From Acanthosepion esculentum (Eukaryota; Mollusca; Cephalopoda; Sepiida; Sepiidae), in the NCBI GenBank assembly GCA_964036315.1, contig OZ038517.1, positions 23,886,662 to 23,950,661 of the forward strand: 64,000 nucleotides of DNA, given 5' to 3'. Each line of letters opens with the position of its first letter. The first letter of the stretch is position 1. The position numbers and the translations under genes are program-made. Positions 1 through 10,497 of this stretch are shown piece after piece. A model generated the notes under the pieces. That model ran no database searches. It worked only from the letters and a program-made list of their open reading frames with translations, and was not told where the DNA came from.

Positions 1-534
1 GATTTTCTGATAAATATAAAGAAAATTACATCATGAACTGATATTTGGTACCTAGTATGAGGTGCCAAGAGCAGCTCATGATCAATATCACATGTAGAAG
101 ATACTTTTAATATCTTCTGAAGATGATTTTCCTATATTTTGCTGATTTGTTTTTATATTTAGGAACTTAAACAAAAAAAAGAAGAAAAACACATTTTTGA
201 CAATTTTTTTGTTAGTTTTATTTGAAGTTATGGGTGGGGTCTGGGGAAAAAGAAACAGGCAAAATAGGGCTTTTTGACTGACTTCTTTGTGGTAGGAACC
301 CAGGATCCAGTTGATAGGGTCAATTTTTCAAAATGATCTATCAGTCACTTATAAGATTAATTTCAGCAAGATTATAATGACTTTCCTAGTAAAGAGGCAT
401 ACACAGGGAGGGTGGTATCACCTAAAGGATTTTGCTCACATGTCATTAGTTATTGTGGGAAAAAATAGTTTGATACTTTTTGAAAGTATCTTGTTTATAC
501 CATATAAAACTTCTTTTTTTTATCATTTTACCTC

Positions 535-915
535 CAGTAAGACAATAAAGCCACTAAGACACAGACTAAGGGATTAAGAAGTGTGAAATAATGAGAAAAA
601 GAAACCTTGAGAATACAATAACAACAGGAATTGACTGGGAAACAAGGAGCCGTAAGAGAATTCTAAAAGCAAGAAGTTCAATCGGACTTAAGGTTACATG
701 TAACCATTTCAACTTGAAAATGATGAGACCTAGCTGCCTAGTACTATGCTTAAATTCATAAAGTCGATGTACCAAAGAGCAAACCTCATTGGACCAATTA
801 CCATGAAATATTTATAGAAAAGGGGCAACTACATTATAGTGGTGGGAAAATGACTGAAGCCAAGATGCCAGATCAGGACTGAAAACACTGCAGATTCTTC
901 TTTGGATTTTATTAA
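535..915 (-). mobile_element. LINE 3'-end fragment (reverse-transcriptase C-terminal region)
   Basis: Reverse-strand remnant of the LINE family that recurs throughout the window. Frame 566-775 reads HRLYEFKHSTR, matching the same family segment (PRLYEFKRS) in the 27.4-28.7 kb copy. The DNA at 780-905 matches the reverse complement of that copy, including the 'gatgccagatcagga' segment. The 3' UTR motif (aagccacta...) lies at about 545-575. No catalytic region is present, so it is a dead, 5'-truncated copy. The clade is uncertain; a Jockey/CR1-type LINE is likely from the better copies. Confidence 0.7.
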
Positions 916-1817
916 GATTCTCATGTCAGTTGTTCTCAAACTTTTTTTCTCTGGGCTGCATTTTCAGAAGGAAAATTTCCTCCCACCTCACCCAATTTTA
1001 TGTGATAAAAAGTATATTTAAAAATAAAAACAGTGAGAGTTAAAGGGAGATAATCGCATATTTAGAGACAGAACATTGTCATTGATAAATCTCTCCTCCA
1101 ATTTACAGAGTATAGTTACTATATTCTTAATAACTTAATGTAAAAATATCACAATGATAAAATCGGTCAATAATTATAACTATTTATACTGGAACTCATA
1201 CATGCAATTACAATCCGTAGTAATATTTTAAATTTTGAAATCATATTTATTTTTGGCATATGAATTTTTCGAAACTGTTTCTAAATCTTTGTCTTTCATT
1301 CATTCTTCTGCTTCTATGAGGCACACTGCACCATTTTCTAACCTCTGCTCTAAGTACATAGCAGAAGCGTTGGATCAAATGTAGTATCAATATTCAATAC
1401 ATGGATGAATGGTAGAAATATAAATGTATAAGATAGAATGTTCCAAAAATAACCTAACTGCTTGAAAATCCTCTGTATACTCATAAATTATCTTTTGCTG
1501 GGTGAGAAATGAATTCACCTGTTTGAAATGAGCCTTTTATTTTGTTTCTTTAATTATATAATTCTCATATTTTAATCAGAAAGGCTTAATTGACTTTCCA
1601 CCCTCAGTAATTTTAAACCGCTGAATGATCCGTTGTAGATCATCCAGACTTTTCTGAGTCATATTGTAATAATCCTCTAAATGGAGATTAGGGGCTGATG
1701 ACTATTTCATATTAATTCAATAGTTTATGAAGATTATCTGACAGCTTATTTGGAAATTGTGTATTTTTTATTTCAATTGCTGAACACGTGTGTCTGTCTT
1801 TTTGTTTGTGGGTTTTC
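916..1817. other. AT-rich intergenic sequence, nothing recognised
   Basis: No open frame of note, no tandem repeat and no match to the dispersed families seen elsewhere in the window. The first 534 bases of the window are equally featureless. Confidence 0.5.
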
Positions 1818-2075
1818 TTACTCGTTTTGCTCGTTACTCGTTTTGCTCGTTACTCGTTTTGCTCGTTACTCGTTTTGCTCGTTACTCGTTTTGCTCGTTA
1901 CTCGTTTTGCTCGTTACTCGTTTTGCTCGTTACTCGTTTTGCTCGTTACTCGTTTTGCTCGTTACTCGTTTTGCTCGTTACTCGTTTTGCTCGTTACTCG
2001 TTTTGCTCGTTACTCGTTTTGCTCGTTACTCGTTTTGCTCGTTACTCGTTTTGCTCGTTACTCGTTTTGCTCGTT
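1818..2075. repeat. 16-bp minisatellite, about 16 copies
   Basis: Near-perfect tandem copies of CTCGTTTTGCTCGTTA. Each unit has two half-units (ctcgtttt/gctcgtta) and two CpGs. The unit has no stop codon in the three forward frames, so overlapping open frames run through 1750-2336; these are repeat artefacts. Confidence 0.97.
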
Positions 2076-2209
2076 TTTTTTTGTGTTTGCTTGTGTCCAT
2101 TTTTTTATAGGTGTTTTTATGTTTTTTTAGTAGGCTTGCTTGTATTTTTGACCCTTTTTTATTGCATGCTCTTTGTCTTTTGTTTTTGTTTTTTTTGTTC
2201 TCTGCACAT

Positions 2210-3262
2210 TTCCAATTTGAATTATTTTACCTTTCTCTATCTAATATTTATTACAAAAACAATGCATAAAATTTATATTCAGAATATATATTTGTTTGCT
2301 ACCTATTTAATGGTTTATGGCCATATCACATGGTAACACGTGTTCTTTTTATGAACACCGAAGTTAAGAAACATTGTACCTTGTCAGTACTTAAATGGGT
2401 GACTGCTTGGGAATACCAGATGCTGTATGCTTGGATGTGTAAATTAGGTAATGGATAATGACTTGAAATTGGTGAGCTGAGGAAATATAATTAACTTAAC
2501 CAGATTTGGAACTCTGCTCACCAATTTCCAGTTAGGTTCATTATATTCTCTTAGGCAAAAATACCCTTGGGGAAAAGTATGGATCTACTTAGTTTCCTTC
2601 CCCCATCTATGGGTTAATTAGTGGAACATGTATCAGTAAATCTTGTTTCACCAAAATACAATCTAAAAATATTTTCTGGCTTTAAATAACCGGCAAAGGG
2701 TTAAGCTGTAAAAATAATCAATCTACCAGATTTTGTACCATCAAAAAATGGCTACTAGCATTTGTAATTCTATTGTTATATTCTGTGTATGGGTAAATCT
2801 TTTGTTACATTTGAGTAAGGATTCTGGTTTTCTAATTGTAAACTAACATAAAATTTACCTATGTATAATATGCCTTCTATAATATGCACCCCTAAAATTG
2901 TGCTGAAAGTGTGGGAAAATACTACCCATGCATAATACGCACCCCCCCACTTGTTTGGTAATCAAACCCTATAAATTATACCCCTCCAATTTCATTATGG
3001 CCAGTGTTTTCTCCACTTATTTAAAGAAATGGTTTTAAACATGGAAAAATATTATTCTAATTTAGTTTTAAGGTAATTCTTATTTTATTTTACGGCAATT
3101 TTTAAGATATTTTGTAGTTGTGCATAATATGCACCCCTGATTTTGCTTATTTTTTTAGAAAAAATGTATATTATACATGGGGAATTACAGTATGTGGAAT
3201 ATTTTATTTATTTATTCATTCATTATTTTTTTTTTTTTTTTTTTTTTTTAATCAATTTCACC
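2210..3262 (+). repeat. Left arm of a large inverted repeat (~1.05 kb)
   Basis: The whole arm reappears in reverse complement at 6346-7414 with only scattered substitutions and small indels. The arm contains, in order, an AT-rich leader, a complete 5S-derived SINE, a unique block, and a region with several copies of a 'taatatgcacccc' motif ending in poly-T. The two arms are about 3.1 kb apart, so this is either an inverted segmental duplication or two insertions of one composite element. Confidence 0.9.
2313..2660 (+). mobile_element. SINE with 5S rRNA-derived head and tRNA-like second module
   Basis: Positions 2313-2432 align along their length with animal 5S rRNA: 'tatggccatatcac' at the start, 'gaagttaagaaacattg' in the box-A region of the internal control region, and 'gggtgactgcttgggaatacc' in the box-C region. 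It then joins the tail shared by the window's other SINEs (ggtaatggataatgactt..., '...acccttgggg...', 'ctatgggttaattag'). Substitutions and a disrupted helix region near 2335-2350 show it is not a working 5S gene. It lies inside the left inverted-repeat arm. Confidence 0.88.
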
Positions 3263-3885
3263 CTAAGCAAGGTGGGAAAACCAATAGGACACAAGGGGGT
3301 ACTGGGTATGGTAGAATTAGAAAATGGAAACTTTACAAAATAAGTGTATTCTGGAGGACAGTAGAAAGTGATTGACATTGCATATACATTTTTAAAGTTC
3401 ACTGGAAAGCATAGAGCTGGAACAGTTTCACAATCGAGAAGTGCAAGAAAAGAAAATGTTAGCATAAAATTTATGGGTTACATATAGCCAACTCAACTGT
3501 ATCTTGGTGAGACCTTGTCACCAATCTAGTACTGCATTTAAATTCATAAAGTCTAGGTACCATAGTGAAGATCTCCTCCAAACAGTTGCTATAGAAGTAT
3601 TTATGGAAAAGTCACAGGGAGGCAATTTTATGGCAATGTTGAATTGACTGAAGCGGAGATGCCAGATCAGGACCAATAATGTTGCTGATCAGTCTTTGGA
3701 TTTTATCAAAGATCTCTAGATATATAGTGAAAGTACCAGATCATATGTGACGGCAATATTCAAAGCATGGATGAATGGTTGCACTGAGGTAAGCAAAATA
3801 GATTCAAGAGAGAAAAATTGTTTAGCACAACATACTGAGTAAACTTTCTTAGCAGCTAACCTGGTAATGGGTTCAATAGAGTCTA
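3251..3885 (-). mobile_element. LINE 3' fragment
   Basis: Starts on the + strand with the family's 3' terminus ('caatttcaccctaagcaagg'), runs through the 3' UTR, then the C-terminal RT-region homology at 3480-3885 ('gagaccttgtcaccaatctag', 'gatgccagatcaggacc', 'agagagaaaaattgttt'). Stops and frameshifts throughout; no catalytic motif. Adjacent to poly-T at 3223-3249, consistent with a tail in the opposite orientation or slippage at the inverted-repeat edge. Confidence 0.8.
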
Positions 3886-3904
3886 ACTGATCAATTTCTT
3901 TTTT

Positions 3905-4050
3905 TTACTTAATCATTTCACCCCGAAGCAAGGCAGTAAAGGCACAAGGGGTATCCGAGTACGAGAGAATAAGAAGACAGTAGATAACAACTGACACTGT
4001 ACTTAAATATTTGGAGAAAAAGCAGGAAGAAAATTCCATTAGCAGGGTTT
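3905..4050 (-). mobile_element. LINE 3'-UTR fragment
   Basis: Only the terminal 3' UTR is left ('catttcaccccgaagcaaggcagtaaaggcacaagg' in pieces), lying directly beside the preceding LINE fragment in the same orientation. A very short 5'-truncated insertion. Confidence 0.7.
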
Positions 4051-4970
4051 GGTTTGTTTTATTTTAAGGCATATCTACCTCGATGGGTCATTTAATGCCG
4101 ACAACTTTTATTTTCTGGTAATATTTTTGTTTCGTCAAAAATCTATTTCTGTTTACATTTTTTTCCTCAAAAACGTATAGCTGGTAATATTACTTTTTCA
4201 AAAATGTATTGCTGGTAATATTACTTTTTCAAAAATGTATTGCTGGTAATATTATTTTTTCAAAAATGTATTGCTGGTAATATTTCTTTTTCAAAAATGT
4301 ATTGCTGGTAATATTATTTTTTCTCTTCAAAAATTTATTGCTGGTAATATTATTTTTTCTCTTCAAAAATTTATTTCTGGTAATATTATTTTTTCTCTTC
4401 AAAAATTTATTTCTGGTAATATTATTTTTTCTCTTCAAAAATTTATTTCTGGTAATATTATTTTTTCTCTTCAAAAATTTATTTCTGGTAATACTTTTTC
4501 TCTTCAAAAATTTATTTCTGGTAATATTATTTTTTCTCTTCAAAAATTTATTTCTGGTAATATTATTTTTTCTCTTCAAAAATTTATTTCTGGTAATACT
4601 TTTTCTCTTCAAAAATTTATTTCTGGTAATACTTTTTCTCTTCAAAAATTTATTTCTGGTAATATTTTTCTCTTCAAAAATTTATTTCTGGTAAAAAATG
4701 TTTTACGAAGTATTTCTGGTATTAAAACCTATTTTTACACATTTATAATGCTTTTTAACTCAGTTTCAGGGTTAACTATTTGCCCATAGCTGGGTCCCTA
4801 ACAGGTGCTACCACCCTGGGTAGCACCAGCAATTAAGAGCATGTTCCATGCTCCTCAAAGCCCTGCTGTTGGACATAGTTTATCGTCTTACCCTGGATGC
4901 AGATGTAGTCTCAGTTTCGGGGTTAACTATTTGCCCATAGCTGGGACCCTAACAGGTGCTACAACCCATT
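4048..4970 (+). repeat. Dispersed repeat family containing an internal minisatellite (copy 1)
   Basis: The flanks 4048-4135 ('ggtttggtttgttttatttt', 'gggtcatttaatgcc') and 4750-4965 ('gttaactatttgcccatagc', 'ccctaacaggtgctacc') both reappear reverse-complemented at 63180-63470, around a much shorter version of the same internal repeat. The two copies therefore share flanks but differ greatly in minisatellite length. The 4760-4825 segment is itself duplicated at 4910-4965. A partial relative ('gacctctgtgggtcatttaagg') lies at 23140-23190. Confidence 0.75.
4111..4725. repeat. Variable-length minisatellite, 27-36-bp units, ~18 copies
   Basis: Core 'tttctggtaatatta' plus a T-rich spacer and 'caaaaat'. 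Left units are about 31 bp (…tgctggtaatattac…); right units gain 'ctcttc' and reach 36 bp, with some 33-bp deletions. Open frames through 4229-4789 are artefacts. Confidence 0.93.
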
Positions 4971-4974
4971 CATT

Positions 4975-5640
4975 AGCAGGAAGCGTGAAAGAAGAAACTG
5001 TCAACATAGAACTTAAAGTTACATGTAGCTATTTCAAATGTAAATCTATGAGACCTTGCTAACAATCTAGTATTGTGCTTAAATTCAGAAAGTACCATAG
5101 CGGAGAGTTCATCCAATCAATTACCATTAAAGTATTTATAGGAAAAGCACAGGGAAGTTACATTGTGGTGGCAAGAAAGTAACTGAAGCTGAGATGCCAG
5201 ATCAGGACCAGTAATATTGTAGATTCTTCTTTGGATTTTATCTAGAAACTCCAAAAATATAGCAGGGACACTGGACCATTTGTGGCAGATATATTCTAAG
5301 CATGGATGACTTATACATATGTAAGATAGATTCTGGAGAGAAAAACTGTCTAGCATGACACAATGAACCAACTTTCTTAGCAGCAAACCTAGCAATTGAT
5401 TCAATCTGAGAATGTGCAACTCTCCTGGGGGTTAGAATTATCCGTTCTGATGGGGGTCAGAAAGGGGCCTCTCAGATGATTAATAAAGTGTCGTTTTGGA
5501 GTTGTTAAAATTAGCAGGTCTTTTTTTTTTTTTTTTTTTTTTTTTTCCACCAGTTAACAGCTGATTTTAGGTCACTTTTGAAATCGTCTGCCAATTTGAC
5601 CTTATCAAACTGATCAGACTTCAAAACAGGAATAAATAGT
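4975..5640 (-). mobile_element. LINE 3' fragment, fairly long
   Basis: Reverse frame 5117-5419 gives a 100-aa stretch with the family's conserved text (LRKLVHCVMLDSFSLQNLSYI, then SSVPAIFLEFLDKIQRRI, GPDLASQLQ), in pieces also visible in the 27.4-28.7 kb and 61 kb copies. Beyond a poly-T tract (5521-5546) the homology continues to about 5640 in the region encoding D-K-V-K-L-A-D-D. The RT catalytic core is not preserved. The RT-like segment is open for 300 bp but has no intact neighbour, so it is a decayed copy. Confidence 0.8.
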
Positions 5641-6077
5641 TGTAATCAGCATAGATTTTCCATTGTTATTATAATGTGAGGCATGTTTGGTTATTAGTGT
5701 TGAGTAATGCTTCATGTTACTTTAATAAAGGAATATCTCGCTACTCAGATTGCGCTGCACGACTGATCAATATTTTCCCAAAATATTATTTTTTCATTTT
5801 CATAAACATTTGTCTTAAAAACCAAGACAATCTTTCAAAATGTTCTCAGTAATTGTTATTTAGTAGTAATTTAGGTGTCCATATGTTCACCCCGCCCCAA
5901 GTCATGGGCCCCAGTCGCATGGTTGCAAGGCCTACTATAAGGATCACCTTACTTAAGACAAAAACACTATCTATTTCTTTGGGCCATCTTCACTAAAAAT
6001 CCTGTAAACATTTATTATTATTTTGATAGTTGTAATCCTAGCATGATTATCACAATAATCAGTTTGGAGGCTTTTTG
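5641..6077. other. Intergenic sequence, nothing recognised
   Basis: AT-rich DNA between the LINE fragment and the 6.08-kb repeat. No coding potential, tandem structure or family match seen. Confidence 0.4.
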
Positions 6078-6356
6078 TGAAGTTGGCCCAAAGAAATGAA
6101 GAATAATGATTTTATTGTGTCAAGTCAATATGTTTCACTTACATAAACATGATTTGGCTTATAGCAGATTATCCACCTGAGTAGTATTGTTTATATAGGC
6201 ATCAATCAATGGTCATGTTTCATTTCGACTTTTCCCCCAACCATATTTCCAGCCTTCAATCAGAAGCACTTACATATCTTACAGGATTGAAACAATTCTG
6301 ACCATGAAACCAGGGTTCTAATCTTACCATGGGTGTTGATAATATCAGTCTGGTGA
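6078..6356. repeat. ~280-bp dispersed repeat, copy 1
   Basis: Same-direction partner at 8030-8310. Shared landmarks in order: 'gaataatgattttattgtgtcaa', 'ggtcatgtt', 'catatttccagccttcaat', 'ggattgaaa', 'aattctgac'. Clearly diverged, so an old duplication or two copies of an unclassified element. Its right edge abuts the right arm of the large inverted repeat. Confidence 0.75.
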
Positions 6357-7414
6357 AATTGATTTTAAAAAAAAAAAAAATTAAAAAAATGAATAAATAA
6401 ATAAAATATTTCACATACTGTAATTCTCCATGTATAATATACATTTTTTCTAAAAAAAATAAGCAAAATCAGGGGTGCATATTATGCACATCTACAAAAT
6501 ATCTTAAAAATTGCCGTAAAATAAAATAAGAATTACCTTAAAACTAAATTAGAATGATATTATTCCATGTTTAAAACCATTTTTTTCAATAAGTGGAGGA
6601 AACGTTGGCTGTAATGAAATTGGAGTCGTACAATTTATAGGGTTTGATTACCAAACAAGGGGTGCGTATTATGCATGAGTAGAAGTATTTTCCCACACTT
6701 TCAGCACAATTTTAGGGGTGCATATTATGGAAGAAGGCATATTATACATAGGTAAATTTTGTGTTAGTTTACAATTAGAAAACCAGAATCCTTACTCAAA
6801 TGTAACAAAAGATTTACCCATACATAGAATATTACAATAGAATTACAAATGCTAAATTTTGTAAATATAGTAGTCATTTTTTGATGGTACAAAATCTGGT
6901 AGATTGATTATTTTTACAGCTTAACCCTTTGCCGGTTATTTAAAGCCAGAAAATATTTTTTAGATTGTATTTTGATGAAACAAGATTTACTGATACATGT
7001 TCCACTAATTAACCCATAGATGGGGGAAGGAAACTAAGTAGATCCATACTTTTCCCCAAGGGTATTTTTTGCCTAAGAGAATATAATGAACCTAACTGGA
7101 AATTGATGAGCTGAGTTCCAAATCTGGTTAGGTTTATTATATTTCCTCAGCTCACCAATTTCAAGTCATTATCCATTACCTAATTTACACATCCAAGCAT
7201 ACAGCATCTGGTATTCCCAAGCAGTCACCCATTTAAGTACTGACAAGGTACAATGTTTCTTAACTTCGGTGTTCATAAAAAGAACACGTGTTACCATGTG
7301 ATATGGCCATAAACCATTAAATAGGTAGCAAACAAATATATATTCTGAATATAAATTTTATGCATTGCTTTCGTAATAAATATTAGAAAGAGAAAGGTAA
7401 AAAAATTCTAATTG
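6346..7414 (-). repeat. Right arm of the large inverted repeat (~1.07 kb)
   Basis: Reverse complement of 2210-3262. Includes the 'aatatgcacccc' block at 6470-6735 and a complete 5S SINE at 6970-7315. Arm-to-arm differences are scattered point changes plus homopolymer length, which points to a fairly recent duplication. Confidence 0.9.
6970..7315 (-). mobile_element. 5S-derived SINE (inverted-arm copy)
   Basis: Mirror of the SINE at 2313-2660, with the 5S-like head at 7192-7315 on the reverse strand ('ggtattcccaagcagtcaccc' on + is the box-C region). The two SINE copies share the same private substitutions in the 5S head, so the SINE was duplicated with the arm rather than inserted twice. Confidence 0.87.
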
Positions 7415-7454
7415 GACAATCCAAGTCTGCAGCACCATTGGAAAGTACCTGAAA

Positions 7455-7750
7455 ACTATACTATAGATGGGCCTTGTGAGCGAAATTACATAAACAGAAC
7501 AGTTTGTAAGCTGTTGATGGTTGTTCAAACATGAAGTTACAAGTCATCGTGACTGGTGTGTTGAGCTTGCTGCCCTTGTTCAAATTGTTGATTATGTCAG
7601 AAAATGTAATTAAGGTCCAATCAGCATAGTTGGAGTACAAACCACAAGTTGGCTCTGTGGATGTTCAAGAAATACTAATGTGCCTGAGCAGGCTTTTGCA
7701 ACAGGGATTAGCTAGCCATCTTAGCAGACAGGCTTACTAAAATACAAATG
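7455..7750 (+). repeat. Unclassified dispersed repeat, copy 1
   Basis: Shares a series of landmarks with 20290-20490: 'tgtgagc(g/a)aaatt', 'gctctgtg(g/a)', 'tgcctgagcaggc', 'ttgcaacagggat(t/c)agc'. No tRNA or 5S promoter seen, no open frame. Followed by poly-T at 7785-7802. Confidence 0.6.
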
Positions 7751-7799
7751 GCCAGCCATCATTTTATTCAGCCCACTTCCTTGGCTTTTTTTTTTTTTT

Positions 7800-7995
7800 T
7801 TTTATATACAAATTCTTTTTATCAAGAATCTCTGACCATGTCGCAAGATCACTGGACCATATGTGGCAGCAATATTTAAAGCACAGTTGAATGATAGACT
7901 TATAAGTATGTAAGATAGATTATGGAGAGAAAAATTGTCTCGCACAACACAATGAACCATCTTTCTTAGCAGCAAATCTAGCAATTGATTCGATA
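7800..7995 (-). mobile_element. LINE fragment (RT C-terminal region)
   Basis: Reverse frame 7802-7984 reads LDLLLRKMVHCV and SLHNLSYI, the same segment as the 5.1-5.4 kb copy. Truncated at both ends. Confidence 0.7.
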
Positions 7996-8029
7996 TAATC
8001 TTTTCATTTCATATCAGCTAAGGTTATCC

Positions 8030-8310
8030 CGAGAAATGAACAATAATGATTTTTAGTGTCAAGACAATATGTTTACATAAACCTGTGATTTAGCTTAGAG
8101 CAGATTATCTGATCAAGTAATATTGCTTATATAGGTATAGGTCAAAGGTCATGTTGTGCTTCATTGTGAGTTTCCCCATCATATTTCCAGCCTTCAATTA
8201 GGAGCATTTAAATATATGTATGTATATAGCTTAGAGGATTGAAATAATTCTGACAATGAGACCAATCTTACCATAGTCATTCATAATATAAGCCTAGGGA
8301 GATGATTAAG
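8030..8310. repeat. ~280-bp dispersed repeat, copy 2
   Basis: Direct-orientation partner of 6078-6356, diverged at many sites. It follows a LINE fragment, whereas copy 1 does not, so the duplicated unit is the repeat itself. Confidence 0.7.
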
Positions 8311-8578
8311 ATGTGGGTGAATGCAGCTCTCCATATCTTCAGTTTCAAATTTACATTTTTCCTTTTTTTCCCCTTTTTTTTATTTTTTTTTTTTATAATT
8401 TTCTTTTTAAATAATTTTGCTTTTTATAAATTCCATTTTAAATAATTTTCCTTGTTTAAATAAAGACCTCTTTATATTTTGCTTCTTAATGCAAATTCAT
8501 TTTTTAAAAAAACATTTTTAAATATCCTTTTTAAAAATTTTATATTTATCAGTCACGGTCATGTCTACAACTGACTTG

Positions 8579-8770
8579 TGGGTGGGTGTGTGGTTGGTGT
8601 AATGAATAGTGATTTGGAATAAATAATCAGAGTACAGAGTTTCAATTCTAGTCAGGTTCATTACATTCACTTATGCACACAAATACCCTTGGGAATAATA
8701 TGAATCCATCTCTTCCTCCCCCAGGTATGGGTTGAAAAGTAGGAAAAATTCATTATTCTCAAAGTGTTAA
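8579..8770 (+). mobile_element. SINE body/tail fragment
   Basis: Matches the tRNA-like module and tail that follow the 5S heads elsewhere ('gtaatgaatag' for the A-box area, 'ttcaattctagtcaggttca' for the B-box area, then 'cacttatgcac' and 'acccttggga'). No 5S head upstream. Confidence 0.65.
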
Positions 8771-9439
8771 TACAAAAAAAAAAAATTGATTCTTACAATC
8801 CAAAAAATTTCAGCATGAAATAACCTGCAAAGTGTTGATAAGCAGAAAAACAAAAAAAAAATCAATAAATACGATTTGACTTTTTTCTGTTTGGCAAACA
8901 AAAAAAACAAAAAAGCAAATTTTTAATTGATAACTGATGTTTCCTATGGAACACATTTTCTTAAGGCTTGTAATCCGGTTTATTGTTGCTTTCATGTCTT
9001 TAGCCAATTCTGTGTCTGTTCTCCATTTGTATAAACAATGTTAATTTCAGTAATGGTTCACATAACCTTTTTGCAAAATTTCTATTGTCACATCAGTGTA
9101 ATCATAGGCATTTACTTTGTTTCATTTATCATATGATTATATTTTGGTGGGCACCCAGTGAGTGTCAAATTCAATATTTAAGCGCAAAATAGTTTGCTAA
9201 CTATAGCTTCTTGGCAAGACCTTCTTTCATGTTAACAAATCCCAGTCTTGGCTTGTAACACAAAAATTAAACTGAGTTAACTTTACAGACAATTCTGATG
9301 TCTCTAATATTGCAAAAAAAAAAAGATGGCGCTTGAAATGTAAGCATCAACATATTACTTTCTCTTGGTTCTTGTGAAAAAGGAAACTCAATTCAAATGA
9401 TACTAACCAAGTATTTCTCAAGTTTCTTTTCCACTGCTG
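8771..9439. other. AT-rich intergenic sequence
   Basis: Short A runs (8763-8784, 9313-9324) and nothing else recognisable. No coding or repeat signal. Confidence 0.4.
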
Positions 9440-9890
9440 TAACTTCACTTTGCCGTTTCTATAAATATTTCATACCTGTCTATTTTTCTGAGATGAGGTA
9501 TTATGTACATTATTTGGACTATTGTCCTCATCTTTGTCGCCATATTTATTACAACGTTTCGGTCTTTCAGTATCTGTCTATATTTCTGAGATGAGGTATT
9601 ATGTACATTATTTACATTATTCGGACTATTGTCCTCATCTTTGTCGCCATATTTATTACAGCGTTTCGGTCTTTCAGTATCTGTCTATATTTCTGAGATG
9701 AGGTATTATGTACATTATTTACATTATTCGGACTATTGTCCTCATCTTTGTCGCCATATTTATTACAACGTTTCGGTCTTTCAGTATCTGTCTATATTTC
9801 TGAGATGAGGTATTATGTACATTATTTACATTATTCGGACTATTGTCCTCATCTTTGTTGCCATATTTATTACAATGTTTCGGACATTGT
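9440..9890. repeat. Tandem repeat, unit 98-107 bp, four copies
   Basis: The landmark 'ctgagatgaggtattatg' recurs at 9488, 9586, 9693 and 9800. Copies 2-4 differ from copy 1 by an added 'tttacatta' segment. The right flank ('aactgaaccctttatttcgc', 9926-9945) resembles 62825-62845, so the array sits in a dispersed repeat. Confidence 0.9.
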
Positions 9891-10229
9891 ACGCTCCGGC
9901 TTTCTTCAGGTGGTTGGAATATCGAACTGAACCCTTTATTTCGCTCACTGGGGTAGACTGTTCTAGTTCCATGTGCCATGTTTAATGGATGTCCGTTATC
10001 AGTAATCTCCTGTTAATTTTTCCATCTGAAAGTTCTCCACTACCTTAACTGGGTATTGAACTCACACTTTTTGGGTCCTGTCACTGGATCTAACCAATGC
10101 CTTTATCCACTCTGCCATGTGTCCTCAACTTAGTAGTGGTATTATTGCTTTTTTGAGGGTGCAATGACTAAAAAAATAGTAACAGTAATGTCGATTGTTA
10201 TCTGCTGTTTTCTTCTTTCAAAATCTTTT

Positions 10230-10335
10230 ATTCTCTTTAATACTGATTGTTTTTTTTCATTTTCTTTCATACTTAGTAATACCTTGCATCAGTGGCTTTA
10301 TTGCCTTTCTTGGGGTGAAATGATAAAAAAAAGTA
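10230..10335 (+). mobile_element. LINE 3'-UTR fragment
   Basis: Forward-strand version of the family's 3' terminus: 'accttgcatcagtggcttta', then 'cttggggtgaaatgataaaa'. Only the last ~100 bp remain. Confidence 0.65.
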
Positions 10336-10497
10336 TTTGCAATGTCTGTGGTATTTCAGAACTGCAGAATATGATTGATCTGTTACAGGCAATTCCTATT
10401 ACCATTTCATGAGAATCCACATTTGAGCTTGACATCAGGCCACAATTATGAGTTTACCCAGTAATATATGGTTATATTAATTCTAAAATTATGTATG

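Noticed and set aside
1750..2336. Three overlapping forward frames up to 182 aa, hydrophobic
   Set aside because: Artefact of the 16-bp minisatellite and T-rich flank; looks membrane-like only because of Leu/Phe/Val codons in the repeat.
4229..4789. Frames of 130-172 aa on both strands
   Set aside because: Artefact of the 27-36-bp minisatellite.
9719..9979. 86-aa reverse frame with repeated NMATKMRTIVRIM-like text
   Set aside because: It runs through the ~107-bp tandem repeat.
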